Part shown: positions 17,276-26,105 of the stretch, one piece after another
Position numbering within the stretch: position 1 is the stretch's first letter
Layout of the letters: each line of letters begins with the position of its first letter
NCBI RefSeq assembly: GCF_003752415.1
Contig: NZ_RKHG01000001.1
Coordinates: 930,001 to 994,000, forward strand
Length of the DNA: 64,000 nucleotides
DNA from: Luteococcus japonicus
GTDB lineage: Bacteria > Actinomycetota > Actinomycetes > Propionibacteriales > Propionibacteriaceae
Direction of reading: 5' to 3'
The notes under the pieces: model-generated
Databases searched by the model: none
Told to the model about the DNA's origin: nothing
The model's input: only the letters and a program-made list of their open reading frames with translations
Translations under genes and position numbers: made by a program

Positions 17276-17863
17276 ATGCGCACCGTCATCCTGCTCGCAG
17301 GCCCGTCGGGCAGCGGCAAGTCCCGCCTGGCCCGCACCACCGCAACACCCCAGCTGCGACTGGACGACTTCTACCACGCCGAGGACCATCCCGGCCTGCC
17401 CCGCCGGGCCACCGGCCTGGTCGACTGGGATGACGTCGGCACCTGGAACCTGCCCGCCGCCATCGACGCCCTGCGGGAGGTGCTCGCGACGGGACGGGCC
17501 GAGGTCCCCGAGTACTCCATCGCCCTGAGCCGCGCCACCGGAACCCACCTCGTCGACGTCTCCGATGCGCCCGTGGTCATTGCCGAGGGCATCTTCGCCC
17601 CGGACCTGCTTGCGGCCTGCCGGGAACACGGGGTGGACGTGACCCCCGTCTGGCTGGACCGGTCACGCCATGCCAACTTCGTCCGGCGACTGCGTCGGGA
17701 CCTCGCCGGGCACCGCAAGCCACCCGCCGTCCTGGTGCGCCGCGGCCTGATGCTGTGGCGCGAGGAACGCGCCAAGCGCCGTCACGCCCTGGACCTGGGC
17801 TTCCGGCCAATGGGGATGGCGCAGGCCACCCAGCTGATCGAGGACCTGAGAGCAGGGGCATGA
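17276..17863 (+). CDS. Uridine kinase-like P-loop protein
   Basis: P-loop kinase of the uridine/phosphoribulokinase group, 195 residues, close to the usual size. Walker A is LAGPSGSGKSRLA at the extreme N-terminus. RLDDFYHAED is the substrate-binding DDFY segment typical of uridine kinases, followed by DWDDVGTW and VVIAEGIFA. A basic lid RFVRRLRRD-like helix (NFVRRLRRDLAGHRKP) lies near residue 140. Nucleoside phosphorylation would suit the salvage genes nearby, but substrate is not proven. The stop overlaps the next ATG (ATGA). Confidence 0.8.
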   Translation: MRTVILLAGPSGSGKSRLARTTATPQLRLDDFYHAEDHPGLPRRATGLVDWDDVGTWNLPAAIDALREVLATGRAEVPEYSIALSRATGTHLVDVSDAPVVIAEGIFAPDLLAACREHGVDVTPVWLDRSRHANFVRRLRRDLAGHRKPPAVLVRRGLMLWREERAKRRHALDLGFRPMGMAQATQLIEDLRAGA

Positions 17864-18756
17864 GCTGGCGCAGCGCCCCGGACCAGCCGCTGCGGCCGGG
17901 CCAGTGGTGGAGCCATCCCGTCATCCGGGCGGTGGTCTTCGTCGTCGTGATGGTGGCCGTGGCGATGACCACCGTGGTCTTCGAGCAGGACGGGAGGGCC
18001 CCGGACTGGGTCTACCTGACCGGGCAACTGGTGGCCAGCGTGCTGGCCTATGCCGTCGTGGTGCTCCTGTTGGAGAACCGACGCCCGCCGGTGGAGGTGG
18101 ACCCGTCGCGCTGGCGGGGTCTGCCCGTGGGGTTGGGAATCGGCACGGCCGCCTGCCTGGTGGTCTTCGCGGTCCTGTGGGCCGGCGGCTGGCGGACCAT
18201 CGAGGGCACCAATTCGCACGCCCCCCTGCTGCAGCCCCTGTTCATGATGGGGGTGGTGGCCGCGATCAGCGAGGAGATCATCTTCCGCGGCATCCTCTTC
18301 CGCCTCGTGGAGGCGGGGCTGGGCACCTGGGGCGCGACGCTGGTCTCCGCCGCGGTCTTCGGGCTGGTGCACATCAACAACCCGCAGGCCACCTGGTGGG
18401 GTGCCGTGGCCATCGCCCTGGAGGCCGGCATGATGTTCGGCCTGCTCTACGCCCTGACCCGCAGCCTGTGGGTGGTGATCGGGGTGCACGCCGCCTGGAA
18501 TGTGATGCAGGGTCCCATCCTGGGATCGGCCGTCTCCGGCGCCACCCACAATGGCGACGGGCTGGTGGTCAGCCACCCCGCCGGCCCGGAGCTCATCTCC
18601 GGCGGCATCTTCGGGTTGGAGGCCTCCCTGGTCGCCGTGCTGGTCTGGACCGCGATCTCGCTGTGGCTGGTCCGTTCCCTGGTGGTGCAGGGGCGCGTCG
18701 TGGCGCCGCTGTGGCGCCGACGCCTCACAGCAGGGCCGGCAGCACCTCGCTGGTAG
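17860..18756 (+). CDS. CPBP-family intramembrane metalloprotease
   Basis: Membrane-embedded putative protease of the CPBP (Rce1/Abi) family, 298 residues with about seven hydrophobic segments. The diagnostic motifs are EEIIFRGILFR, FGLVHINN and GVHAAWN, which supply the Glu and His ligands of the intramembrane metal site. The ATG at 17860 overlaps the preceding stop by four bases. The 3' end overlaps the convergent sir2 gene by 32 bp. Substrate and role are unknown; relatives are linked to bacteriocin immunity or prenylated-peptide processing. Confidence 0.88.
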   Translation: MSWRSAPDQPLRPGQWWSHPVIRAVVFVVVMVAVAMTTVVFEQDGRAPDWVYLTGQLVASVLAYAVVVLLLENRRPPVEVDPSRWRGLPVGLGIGTAACLVVFAVLWAGGWRTIEGTNSHAPLLQPLFMMGVVAAISEEIIFRGILFRLVEAGLGTWGATLVSAAVFGLVHINNPQATWWGAVAIALEAGMMFGLLYALTRSLWVVIGVHAAWNVMQGPILGSAVSGATHNGDGLVVSHPAGPELISGGIFGLEASLVAVLVWTAISLWLVRSLVVQGRVVAPLWRRRLTAGPAAPRW

Positions 18757-19603
18757 AGGCATCCAGCCGGATCGTGGCGAGCTCATCGGCCCTCGTGGCC
18801 CCGCGGTTGACCACGATCACCGGCTTGCCGCGGCGGTGCATGTGCCGGGCGAAACGCAGGCCACTCATCACCGTCAGGGAGCTGCCGGCCACCAGCAGCG
18901 CGTCGGCCTCGTCGCACCAGGCGAAGGCCTCTTCCACGCGCTGCCTGGGGACGGGTTCACCGAAGAAGACGACGTGCGGCTTCAGCACTCCCCCACAGTT
19001 CAGGCATTCGGGGACGACGAAGTCCTGCCACTCGTCCACGACGGCGTCGGCGTCGGGCCGCAGCTCCGCATGACCCATGTCCCGCCGCGGCTGGACCTCC
19101 GGATTGAGCGCGGCCAGCCGGGGCTGCAGGTCCGTGCGCGCCGTGATCTGGCCGCACTGCAGGCAGATCACCTCCGCTGAACGGCCATGCAGGGTGATCA
19201 GGCGCTGGGACCCGGCGGCCTCGTGCAGGCCGTCGACATTCTGGGTGACCAGACCCACCAGCCGGGTCGGGTGGTCCATCGCCTCCCAGTGCGCCAGCGC
19301 CCGGTGTCCCGCATTGGGATCGGCCTGACCCAGATGCGCCCAGCCCTGGTAGTTGCGTGCCCAGTACCGGCGACGGTTCGCCTCGTCCCCGACGAATTCC
19401 GCGTACATCATCGGCGTGGCCCGCTGGGCATTGGGGCCGCGGTAGTCCGGCACTCCGGAGTCGGTCGACATCCCGGCGCCGGTCAGCACCACCACGCCGT
19501 CGAGCTCCTCCAGCAGCTCACGGGCATCCTCGACGTCCCCGCGCAAGACCTCGGTGGGCTGCCAGGGGCGGGTGGCGTGCCGGACGCTCACGACGGGTTT
19601 CAC
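18725..19603 (-). CDS. Sir2-family NAD-dependent protein deacylase
   Basis: Canonical sirtuin of 292 residues that removes acyl groups from lysines using NAD+. Motifs in order: [27 protein letters not shown], catalytic His in LHGRS, a zinc site with CLQCG and [15 protein letters not shown] and [10 protein letters not shown]. This is a housekeeping deacylase of high GC, unrelated in origin to the SIR2-like defence gene at 8506. The GTG start at 19603 has TAGACT six bases upstream and no Shine-Dalgarno. Its 3' end overlaps the convergent CPBP gene by 32 bp. Confidence 0.93.
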   Translation of the reverse strand: MKPVVSVRHATRPWQPTEVLRGDVEDARELLEELDGVVVLTGAGMSTDSGVPDYRGPNAQRATPMMYAEFVGDEANRRRYWARNYQGWAHLGQADPNAGHRALAHWEAMDHPTRLVGLVTQNVDGLHEAAGSQRLITLHGRSAEVICLQCGQITARTDLQPRLAALNPEVQPRRDMGHAELRPDADAVVDEWQDFVVPECLNCGGVLKPHVVFFGEPVPRQRVEEAFAWCDEADALLVAGSSLTVMSGLRFARHMHRRGKPVIVVNRGATRADELATIRLDASTSEVLPALL

Positions 19604-19609
19604 GCCAGA

Positions 19610-19615
19610 AGTCTA
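19610..19615 (-). promoter_or_regulatory. Putative -10 element for leaderless sir2 mRNA
   Basis: TAGACT on the minus strand, six bases before the GTG at 19603. Confidence 0.4.
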
Positions 19616-19661
19616 GGCGTGTGCCAACAACGATGACATGTCCCGTAAGGAGAGGAGGTGG

Positions 19662-19826
19662 TCAGGCGGGCTGTTGCAGCTTGGGTGCCTGCTCCAGGAC
19701 GGCCTCGTAGGTCACGGACAGCCGGGTGATGCGATCGCCCGGTGCCGCCTGTGCAGGGCGCATCGCCCCGCCCATCACGATGACAAGCAGTGCCAGCGTG
19801 GCCGCCGCGATCCGTCGGATTCTCAC
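19662..19826 (-). CDS. Small putative secreted protein (54 aa), possibly a truncated DUF2207 N-terminus
   Basis: A short frame 26 bp after the metG stop. It encodes VRIRRIAAATLALLVIV, an AQA signal-peptidase site, then GDRITRLSVTYEAVLEQ and a stop after LQQPA. Basic start, hydrophobic core and AQA-A cleavage make a convincing signal peptide. The mature part resembles the first strand of DUF2207 proteins (compare the gene at 15502), so it may be the remnant of a larger gene or a real secreted peptide. There is no clear ribosome-binding site; readthrough from metG is likely. Confidence 0.45.
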   Translation of the reverse strand: MRIRRIAAATLALLVIVMGGAMRPAQAAPGDRITRLSVTYEAVLEQAPKLQQPA

Positions 19827-19852
19827 CCGACAATGATGCCGGAGTCAGTGGG

Positions 19853-21661
19853 TCAGACGACCGGCTTGATCGGGGCCCATTCGGGACCCGTCTCGCCCAG
19901 CGTGTCGTCGAGCTTGGCGAAGATCGGGCTCGGCTTGGACAGCGCAGTGCCCACGACGATCGGCTTCGACGCCCACTCGGCCAGCTCGTTGGCGTAGTCG
20001 CCCTGCAGGATCGGGTAGGACTTCTCCGAACCGTCTTCGCGGGTCTCGGTGACCTCCACCAGCTGAGGCTGCGCCGCCCACACGCCGGTGCCACCCAGGG
20101 CCTCGAAGACCTTCTGCGCCGCGTGCGGCATGAAGGGCGTCATCAGCGTGTTGCAGTCACTGACCACCTGCAGCGCGACGTGCAGCACGGTGTTGCGACG
20201 CTCGGGCTGGTCCTTCAGCTTCCACGGCTCCTGGTCCGACAGGTAGCGGTTGGCGAGCGTGACGATCCGCATCGCCTCGGTGATGGCCGCCTTGAACTTG
20301 CATACCTCCAGCAGCTCACCGACGGTGGTGAAGGCCTCCTTGCTGGCCTCCAGCAGGGCGGTGTCCTCGGCGGTGAACTCGCCAGCCTCCGGGATGGAGC
20401 CGACATTCTTGTGCGCCATCGAGACGGAGCGGTTGACCAGGTTGCCCCACTCATTGGCCAGCTCGTAGTTGGTGCGGCGGACGAACTCGTCCCAGGTGAA
20501 GTCGGTGTCCTGGTTCTCCGGCCCGGCCACCGCGATGAAGTAGCGCAGGGCGTCGGGGCCGAACTCCTTGAGGAAATCGCCGACGAAGATCGAGGCGCCG
20601 CGCGAGCTGGCCACCTTGGAACCACCCATGGTGAGGAATTCGGAGCTGACCACCTCGGTGGGAAGGTCCAGCGTGCCGAACCACTCGCTGCTGCGGCCGC
20701 CCTTGTCACCCTTGCCGTTGACGCCCAGCAGGATCGAGGGCCAGATCACTGAGTGGAAGACGATGTTGTCCTTGCCCATGAAGTAGTAGCTGCGGGTGGC
20801 CTCGTCCTGCCAGTAGGTCTTCCACGCCTCGGGGTCACCGGATCGCTTGGCCCACTCGATGGAGGCCGACAGGTAGCCGATCACGGCGTCGAACCAGACG
20901 TAGATGCGCTTGAGGTTGTTGTCCTCCCAACCCTCCAGCGGGATCTTGATGCCCCAGTCCAGGTCACGGGTGATGGCGCGAGGCTGCAGCTCCTTGGCGA
21001 AGTTGGCGCTGAAGCGCAGCACATTCGGGCGCCAGTCCTGACGAGTCTCCAGCCAGGCGGCCAAGGCCTCGCCGAAGGCGGGCAGGTCCAGGAAGAAGTG
21101 CTCGGTCTCGACGAAGTTGGGCACCTCGCCGTCGATCCGGCTGTGCGGGTTCTTCAGGTCGACGGGGTCCAGCTGGCGGCCGCAGTTGTCGCACTGGTCA
21201 CCGCGGGCACCGTCGAAGCCGCAGTGCGGGCACTCGCCCTCGATGTAGCGGTCCGCGAGGGTGCGGCCGGTCGAGGGGCTGATGGCGCCCATCTCCGTGC
21301 GGCTGATGATGTAGCCGTTGTCGTGCAGGACGGTGAACATCTCCTGCACCACCTGGCGGTGATTGTCCGTGGTGGTGCGGGTGTACAGGTCATAGGACAG
21401 GCCCAGGCCCTGCAGGTCCTCGGCGATGATCCGGTGGTACTTGTCCGCGGTCTGCTCGGCGGTCAGGCCCTCGGAGTCTGCCTTCACCTGGATGGCGGTG
21501 CCGTGCTCGTCGGTGCCCGAGACCATCAGGACGTCGTGGCCCGACATTCGCATGAACCTGCTGAAGACGTCGGAGGGAACCCCGAACCCGGAAACGTGTC
21601 CGATGTGACGGGGACCATTGGCATAGGGCCACGCGACGGCAGCAAGAACATGAGCGCACAT
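19853..21661 (-). CDS. metG: Methionyl-tRNA synthetase
   Basis: Charges initiator and elongator tRNAs with methionine. 602 residues, class I synthetase. The HIGH motif is in GPRHIGHV (residues 17-23), with [11 protein letters not shown], a zinc knuckle with CPHCG and CDNCG, the anticodon-side [12 protein letters not shown] segment, and a degenerate KMSKS box KVASSRG. No C-terminal dimerisation domain is present, as in the shorter actinobacterial enzymes. The ATG at 21661 places the first strand ([12 protein letters not shown]) at the usual distance. Transcribed toward the 54-residue ORF. Confidence 0.95.
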   Translation of the reverse strand: MCAHVLAAVAWPYANGPRHIGHVSGFGVPSDVFSRFMRMSGHDVLMVSGTDEHGTAIQVKADSEGLTAEQTADKYHRIIAEDLQGLGLSYDLYTRTTTDNHRQVVQEMFTVLHDNGYIISRTEMGAISPSTGRTLADRYIEGECPHCGFDGARGDQCDNCGRQLDPVDLKNPHSRIDGEVPNFVETEHFFLDLPAFGEALAAWLETRQDWRPNVLRFSANFAKELQPRAITRDLDWGIKIPLEGWEDNNLKRIYVWFDAVIGYLSASIEWAKRSGDPEAWKTYWQDEATRSYYFMGKDNIVFHSVIWPSILLGVNGKGDKGGRSSEWFGTLDLPTEVVSSEFLTMGGSKVASSRGASIFVGDFLKEFGPDALRYFIAVAGPENQDTDFTWDEFVRRTNYELANEWGNLVNRSVSMAHKNVGSIPEAGEFTAEDTALLEASKEAFTTVGELLEVCKFKAAITEAMRIVTLANRYLSDQEPWKLKDQPERRNTVLHVALQVVSDCNTLMTPFMPHAAQKVFEALGGTGVWAAQPQLVEVTETREDGSEKSYPILQGDYANELAEWASKPIVVGTALSKPSPIFAKLDDTLGETGPEWAPIKPVV

Positions 21662-21705
21662 GGAGGCAAGACTATCGCTGTCAGCCTTGCCCCCATGACA
21701 CAGGA

Positions 21706-22839
21706 TCAGGCGTCGGGGGCGATCAGCTCCGGCAGCTTGGCGTCGAACTCGTCACGCAGGACGCGCGTGGGACGGATCCGGGACTTCGGGCGGGTGGACT
21801 CCTGCACCTGGACGCCCCACATCGCGGCGGCGTGGCGCTGCTTGGGGGTGCCATGGTGGCCGGTGCTGGCGAACTGGCAGTCACCGATGCCGTAGAAGAC
21901 CTTGCCGAAGGCGAGGATGCGCTTGGTCTGCATGCTCAGGCCCTTGGGGTGCGACGCGAAGTAGGCGGCCGACGCGTCGGCGTGCAGCTCGGTGCGACGC
22001 GTCCCCTCGGGCGTGGAGCTGGCCATGGTGTCGGGGGTGATCATCCCGATCTCCATCTGCACGTGGTGCGCGTACTCGTGGGCGAGCACCACCTGCGGCG
22101 CGACGTCACCGAAGCCCAGCTCGTCGTAGGCGCGCAGCAGGCCCTCGCCCATCACGATCCGGTCGACGATCTGCGGCTGCTGGCCGAAGGTGCTGTAGGC
22201 GAAGGCGTTGAAGGACAGCAGCGGGAAGTGGCCGCCCTCCAGGCCCTTGCTGGACGGGACATAGGACTTCACGAACTCGGCGAGCTCGCGGGAGGTTGCC
22301 GCGTCCAGGCCCAGTTCGGTGTAGGCGCGCACCATCCGCTCGACGTCGGTGTAGATGTCCGTGCTCATCGCCATCAGGGTCATGTCGGAGCCGTCGATGT
22401 CCCAGAAGCGCTGGCACTTGGTGAAGGTCTTGCGCAGGTCGTGGGCGTGCCGGGTGAGGGCGTAGGAGGCGCCGGTGACGTCGGTGGTGAGCATCGCGTC
22501 GACGGCGGGCAGGATGTCCAGCCCGGCCTCCTGGATCACCTGCCGGTCCTGCTCGCTCAGCCTGGCCATCTGGGCGGTCATCCAGACGTCGACGGCGTCA
22601 TCGGGGGTGCACTCGTACTGGGTGGGATCGATGGCACGGGTGAACGGACGGTTGAAGTGGTCCACCGCGTGCCTGGCCAGGAAGTCGTCGAAGAGCTGGT
22701 CGATGTTGGCCTGGGGCAGGGAGACGGGCGCCGCCTGGGCGTGCGGGACCGACAGGCCGAGGGCGAGTGCCCCGGCACCGGCACCGGCGCCGGCGAGCAG
22801 GCCACGGCGGGTGATCCGAGGGGTGGGTGTGGTGTGCAT
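21706..22839 (-). CDS. Tat-exported putative zinc metallopeptidase (paralogue 2)
   Basis: Predicted secreted metalloprotease, 377 residues. It has a twin-arginine signal ([12 protein letters not shown]), a hydrophobic core and an AQA cleavage site near residue 38. The zinc site is [10 protein letters not shown] (HExxH), with a downstream [11 protein letters not shown] segment likely giving the third ligand, as in the YpfJ-like neutral zinc peptidases. Cysteines in YECTP and GDCQF may form a disulfide. The ATG at 22839 has AAAGGAGA upstream. It lies directly downstream of a paralogue (22578-24047) sharing the [11 protein letters not shown] core, indicating tandem duplication. No substrate is known. 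Confidence 0.85.
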   Translation of the reverse strand: MHTTPTPRITRRGLLAGAGAGAGALALGLSVPHAQAAPVSLPQANIDQLFDDFLARHAVDHFNRPFTRAIDPTQYECTPDDAVDVWMTAQMARLSEQDRQVIQEAGLDILPAVDAMLTTDVTGASYALTRHAHDLRKTFTKCQRFWDIDGSDMTLMAMSTDIYTDVERMVRAYTELGLDAATSRELAEFVKSYVPSSKGLEGGHFPLLSFNAFAYSTFGQQPQIVDRIVMGEGLLRAYDELGFGDVAPQVVLAHEYAHHVQMEIGMITPDTMASSTPEGTRRTELHADASAAYFASHPKGLSMQTKRILAFGKVFYGIGDCQFASTGHHGTPKQRHAAAMWGVQVQESTRPKSRIRPTRVLRDEFDAKLPELIAPDA

Positions 22840-24047
22840 GACGGTTCTCCTTTGGGTGTGCTGTGGTGGGCTTGGAATGGTAAACTGGCGATCGCGTGCG
22901 GTGCGGAGGCCGACAGCAGGCCTGGCAGTGCGGTCTGGAAGGCGGAGCGGAATCCGGCCACCGGCATCACCGCCGTCTTCCCCGCGGCCTGCCGCTGGCC
23001 CCATGCGGCGGCGGCGCGACGCTGGGCGGGTGTGCCGTGGTGGCCCTGGCTGGAGACATTGCAGTCACCGATGCCGTGCACGACGTCGAGGACCTCGCGC
23101 TGCTGCGCCGCGCTCATCGCGCGCCCCTTGCGGTGGCTGGTGAAGTAGCTGGCCTGCGCATCGGCATGCAGCTCGGTCTTGCGGGTGCCCTGGGGTGTCG
23201 GTGCCTTCTTCGGGTCGATCATCCCCAACCGGAACTGCACCTGGTGGCCGAACTCATGGGCCAGCACCACCTGGGGTGCGACGTCACCGTGGCCCAAGGC
23301 GTCATAGGCCTGCAGCAGCCCCTTGCCCATCACGATCCGAGCCGGCGTCCCGGCCTGCGCGGGTGTGGCCATGGCATTGAAGGTGAGCAGCGCGTTGCGG
23401 CCGCGGTCCAACCCGGGGCTGGTGGCCACATAGCCCGCCAGCGCCTCACCGAGCACGCGGGAGACTTCCTTCGGCAGTCCGATGGCCTGGTAGGCCGCCT
23501 GGACCCGGCGCGGGTTCATCAGCATCTCGCCGGTCATGCCGCGCAGGCCGATCTGCTTGCCGTCGACCTTCCAGAAGACCTGCAACTGGGTGAAGGTGCT
23601 GTTCAGGACCTTCCCGTGCCCGGTGACCGAGACCGGGGCCTGCGAGGCGTGCTTGGCCTGCACCGCCTCCACCAGCGGCAGCATGTCCGCCAGGCTCAGG
23701 CCCAGCACCACCTGGTCGGTGAGGGTCAACCGCTTGGCCTGCTGCTGGGCGTAGCGGGTCACCTCGGTATCGGCCTCGCAGGAGGACGGTTCCTCGACGG
23801 CAGGACGCTCCGGCATCGGCAGGCCGCGCTCGGCGAGGTACGCACGCACTTTGGCCTCGACGCCCTGCCGGGCCAGGGCGGTGCGGATCTGCTGCAGGCG
23901 ACGCAGCTGGTCCTGGTCCAATTTCTGGACGCGTTGGGCGGGCTGGGCTGGGGCGGCGCTGGCCGCGGGCGCCGCCGCGCCCGCGACGCCCAGGGCCAGA
24001 CCGGCCGCAGACAGCACGGAAAGTGCTCGGATTCTGCTTACAGACAT
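22578..24047 (-). CDS. Secreted putative zinc metallopeptidase (paralogue 1) without its expected stop
   Basis: Paralogue of the following gene. It has a Sec-type signal ([20 protein letters not shown]) rather than Tat, a Pro/Gln-rich linker, the zinc motif [21 protein letters not shown], and the shared GHHGTP end. Homology to its neighbour finishes at about LPGLLSA (residue 375). No stop follows: the frame continues about 115 more codons to 22578, running 262 bp into the downstream gene in another phase. The extension is Pro/Ser/Arg-rich, typical of an out-of-frame reading. Either a stop codon was lost or an indel sits near 22920-23000. The ATG at 24047 has AGGAGAGGAAG upstream. Confidence 0.75.
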   Translation of the reverse strand: MSVSRIRALSVLSAAGLALGVAGAAAPAASAAPAQPAQRVQKLDQDQLRRLQQIRTALARQGVEAKVRAYLAERGLPMPERPAVEEPSSCEADTEVTRYAQQQAKRLTLTDQVVLGLSLADMLPLVEAVQAKHASQAPVSVTGHGKVLNSTFTQLQVFWKVDGKQIGLRGMTGEMLMNPRRVQAAYQAIGLPKEVSRVLGEALAGYVATSPGLDRGRNALLTFNAMATPAQAGTPARIVMGKGLLQAYDALGHGDVAPQVVLAHEFGHQVQFRLGMIDPKKAPTPQGTRKTELHADAQASYFTSHRKGRAMSAAQQREVLDVVHGIGDCNVSSQGHHGTPAQRRAAAAWGQRQAAGKTAVMPVAGFRSAFQTALPGLLSASAPHAIASLPFQAHHSTPKGEPSCTPHPPLGSPAVACSPAPVPVPGHSPSACRSRTPRRRPSPCPRPTSTSSSTTSWPGTRWTTSTVRSPVPSIPPSTSAPPMTPSTSG

Positions 24048-24114
24048 AGGTCTTCCTCTCCTGGGGGTGGCGCCAGTCTGCCTGCCCGAGGGTTCACCTC
24101 AGCCCACCGGCTAG

Positions 24115-24537
24115 CCAGGTCCATCGCGCCACCGACGGCGGGGATCGCGCCGGGCTTGCCGGTGTGCCAGTTGGCGAGGTCACCGTTGAAGGCCACCTGG
24201 TAGGCCCCCAGCACGCACACGTCGAGGTGCCCGCCGCGCATCATGGCGAAGGAGTCGGCGTGGTGGGAGTCGCTGGCACCCGGAAGTTCGGTGACGGGCA
24301 CCTTGCCGGCATTGGTCAGGTCAGCGTCGATCTGGTCCCCCACCGCGGCGGGCCCCATGCCGAGCATGCCGTTCTCGGTGTGCAGCACCACGCCCGCATC
24401 CGCCGCGATGTGGTCGGCGACGGTGGTCGGCTGCCCGTTGCCAGGTTCACGAAGGATCCCGGCCGGATGGCGGTGGCCACCAGGGCGGCCAGTTCCGGCT
24501 TGCCCAGCGGCTCACGGTCCAGGTTCTCGATGCTCAT
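24115..24537 (-). pseudogene. pcaJ: 3-oxoacid/3-oxoadipate CoA-transferase subunit B, frameshifted and truncated
   Basis: The start reads [19 protein letters not shown], then [16 protein letters not shown]. The frame breaks where NLG[11 protein letters not shown] is expected (24439-24443). One missing G restores the run [31 protein letters not shown] and [11 protein letters not shown] when allowed for. Similarity stops after VGGAMDLA at about 24118, so the C-terminal part is gone. The ATG overlaps the subunit A stop (ATGA), the normal operon arrangement. Role of the intact enzyme: CoA transfer to 3-oxoadipate or acetoacetate. Confidence 0.8.
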
Positions 24538-24650
24538 CGGGCACCCTCCACGGCGTAGGAACGAGCGTCGACGCGCACCACGCGGCCGACGAAGATGGAC
24601 GGCGTGACGACGTCGCCATCCTGCACACCCGCGACGGCCTCGTCGGTCGA
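24534..24650 (-). pseudogene. pcaI: 3' fragment of CoA-transferase subunit A
   Basis: About 38 codons remain, ending GDVVTPSIFVGRVVRV and a short tail before TGA at 24534. This matches the conserved C-terminus of CoA-transferase alpha subunits (VVTPGIFV). Everything upstream is missing and is replaced by the catA fragment in the opposite orientation. Confidence 0.65.
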
Positions 24651-24656
24651 CTCCCG

Positions 24657-25128
24657 TCTCCTACGACGAGTACAACGCCTTCAAGGCATGGCTGATCCAG
24701 GTGGGCGCCGACGGCGAATGGCCGCTCTTCCTGGACGTGTGGGTCGAGCATGCAGTCGAGGATGTCGCCACCGAGCACCGCGACGGCAGCAAGGGCTCCA
24801 TCGAGGGCCCCTACTACGTGCCGGACGCCCCGGTCTGCACCGACGGCCAGATCCCGATGCGCGAGGACGAGTCCGGCGACCGGATGATCTGGACCGGCAC
24901 CGTCACCAGCACCGACGGCAAGCCGCTGAGCGACGCCAAGGTCGAGCTGTGGCACGCCGACAGCCTGGGCTTCTACTCGCAGTTCGTCCCGGGCCAGCCC
25001 GAGTGGAACCTGCGCGGCACCTTCCCGGTGAACCAGGACGGCTCCTTCGAGATCCACACCACCAAGCCGACGCCGTACATGATCCCTACCGACGGCGCCT
25101 GCGGCAAGCTGATCGCCGCCGCCGGCCC
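24657..25128 (+). pseudogene. catA: Catechol 1,2-dioxygenase, both ends missing
   Basis: The open frame begins inside the gene at YDEYNAFKAWLIQVG and continues DGEWPLFLDVWVEHAVEDV, GSIEGPYYVPDAP (iron-ligand Tyr), AKVELWHADSLGFYSQF and LRGTFPVNQDGSFEIHT. It ends at KLIAAAG. The segment W-x-RPAHLH that supplies the two iron-ligand histidines is missing, so the product cannot be active. About 40 N-terminal residues are also missing. Divergent orientation from pcaI suggests one deletion removed both 5' ends. Confidence 0.85.
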
Positions 25129-25179
25129 CGGGCGAGACGGCCGAGGCCCTGCGATCCTTCGTCTGCTGACCGCCTGCCC

Positions 25180-26076
25180 TCACAGGTCGGCGGGCGTCCC
25201 CTGGTGGAAGCGCAGCCTCCAGCCCGACGGGGTACGCACCCACACCGAACTGCGCAAAGCGATGGCACCGCGGCCACGGGAACGCCAGCGCAGCAGGATG
25301 ACGTCGTCGGCCAACCGATCGGTGCCGATCACCTCGAGTGTCGTGCGATTGGTCAGCGGCTCGACGGAGGCCAGCATCCGCGCCCGGCTCCACAACTTCC
25401 CCGATGCTCCGATCTCGGTGTACTCCGGATGCAGCAGGGCCTCCACACGGCGACGGTCACTGCGCACGGCGTCGAGCAGCAGGGACTCCTCCAGTGCCAC
25501 CACGTCGTCCTCGTCCCGGGCGGCCGGCTCCTCGTCGAAGCTGAACAGGTCGATCTCCACGGGCTCTGGCGTTCTGGGCGCCACGTCCAGGCTGGTGGCC
25601 CCTTCCGCCCCAGCTCCCTGGAAGCCGGGACCCGCAGGCACTGCGGTGCCGTCGCGATAGGCCCGGGCCGCGGCCTGGGCCCGGGAATCGGCCGCCTCGT
25701 TCATGGCGTGGCCGGCATGGCCCTTGACCCATTCGAAGGTGACGGTGCGCCCCACGAGCTGCCGGTCGATCTCCTGGAGCAGTTCGACATTCATCACCGG
25801 CTTGCCGTCGGCCTTCTTCCACCCCTTGCGCTTCCAGCCCGGCATCCACTTGCTGACGGAATTGATCACGTACTGCGAGTCGCACAGGATGTGCAGCGGC
25901 TCCTCGGGAACGACGGCGGTCTGCTGCAGCAGGTTCAGCACCGCCATCAGCTCACCCATGTTGTTGGTTCCCCGGGGCCAGCCACCGGCGGCCCAACAGT
26001 TCTCGTCGATGAACCAGGCCCAACCGGCCGGGCCGGGATTGGACAGGGAGGAACCGTCGGCGGCAGCAGTGATCAC
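25180..26076 (-). CDS. RNase HI fused to an NTF2-like domain
   Basis: Residues 1-140 are ribonuclease HI, which cleaves RNA in RNA-DNA hybrids. The catalytic set is D7 (AADGSS), E42 (NNMGELMA), D66 (LCDSQYV), H120 (VKGHAGH) and D130 (NEAAD). An acidic linker (residues 150-190) leads to a C-terminal domain (about 190-298) with LLHPEYTEIGASGKLW and VWVRTPSGWRLRFHQGTP. That pattern matches SnoaL/DUF4440-type NTF2-like folds. The GTG start at 26076 is six bases from a CACAAT hexamer; the gene diverges from the LCP gene over 29 bp. The function of the added domain is unknown. Confidence 0.88.
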   Translation of the reverse strand: MITAAADGSSLSNPGPAGWAWFIDENCWAAGGWPRGTNNMGELMAVLNLLQQTAVVPEEPLHILCDSQYVINSVSKWMPGWKRKGWKKADGKPVMNVELLQEIDRQLVGRTVTFEWVKGHAGHAMNEAADSRAQAAARAYRDGTAVPAGPGFQGAGAEGATSLDVAPRTPEPVEIDLFSFDEEPAARDEDDVVALEESLLLDAVRSDRRRVEALLHPEYTEIGASGKLWSRARMLASVEPLTNRTTLEVIGTDRLADDVILLRWRSRGRGAIALRSSVWVRTPSGWRLRFHQGTPADL

Positions 26077-26105
26077 CGGCTCATTGTGCCGTAATCTCGA
26101 CTCCC
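26077..26105. promoter_or_regulatory. 29-bp divergent promoter region, RNase HI / LCP gene
   Basis: TAATCT (26092-26097) ends eight bases before the LCP ATG. On the other strand CACAAT (complement of 26083-26088) ends six bases before the RNase HI GTG. Neither gene has a Shine-Dalgarno sequence, so both transcripts look leaderless and their -10 elements nearly abut. Confidence 0.45.

Noticed and set aside
18725-19603. Housekeeping sir2 as part of the defence system at 8506
   Set aside because: It is a canonical zinc-containing deacylase with host-like composition, 7.6 kb away and in a different block.
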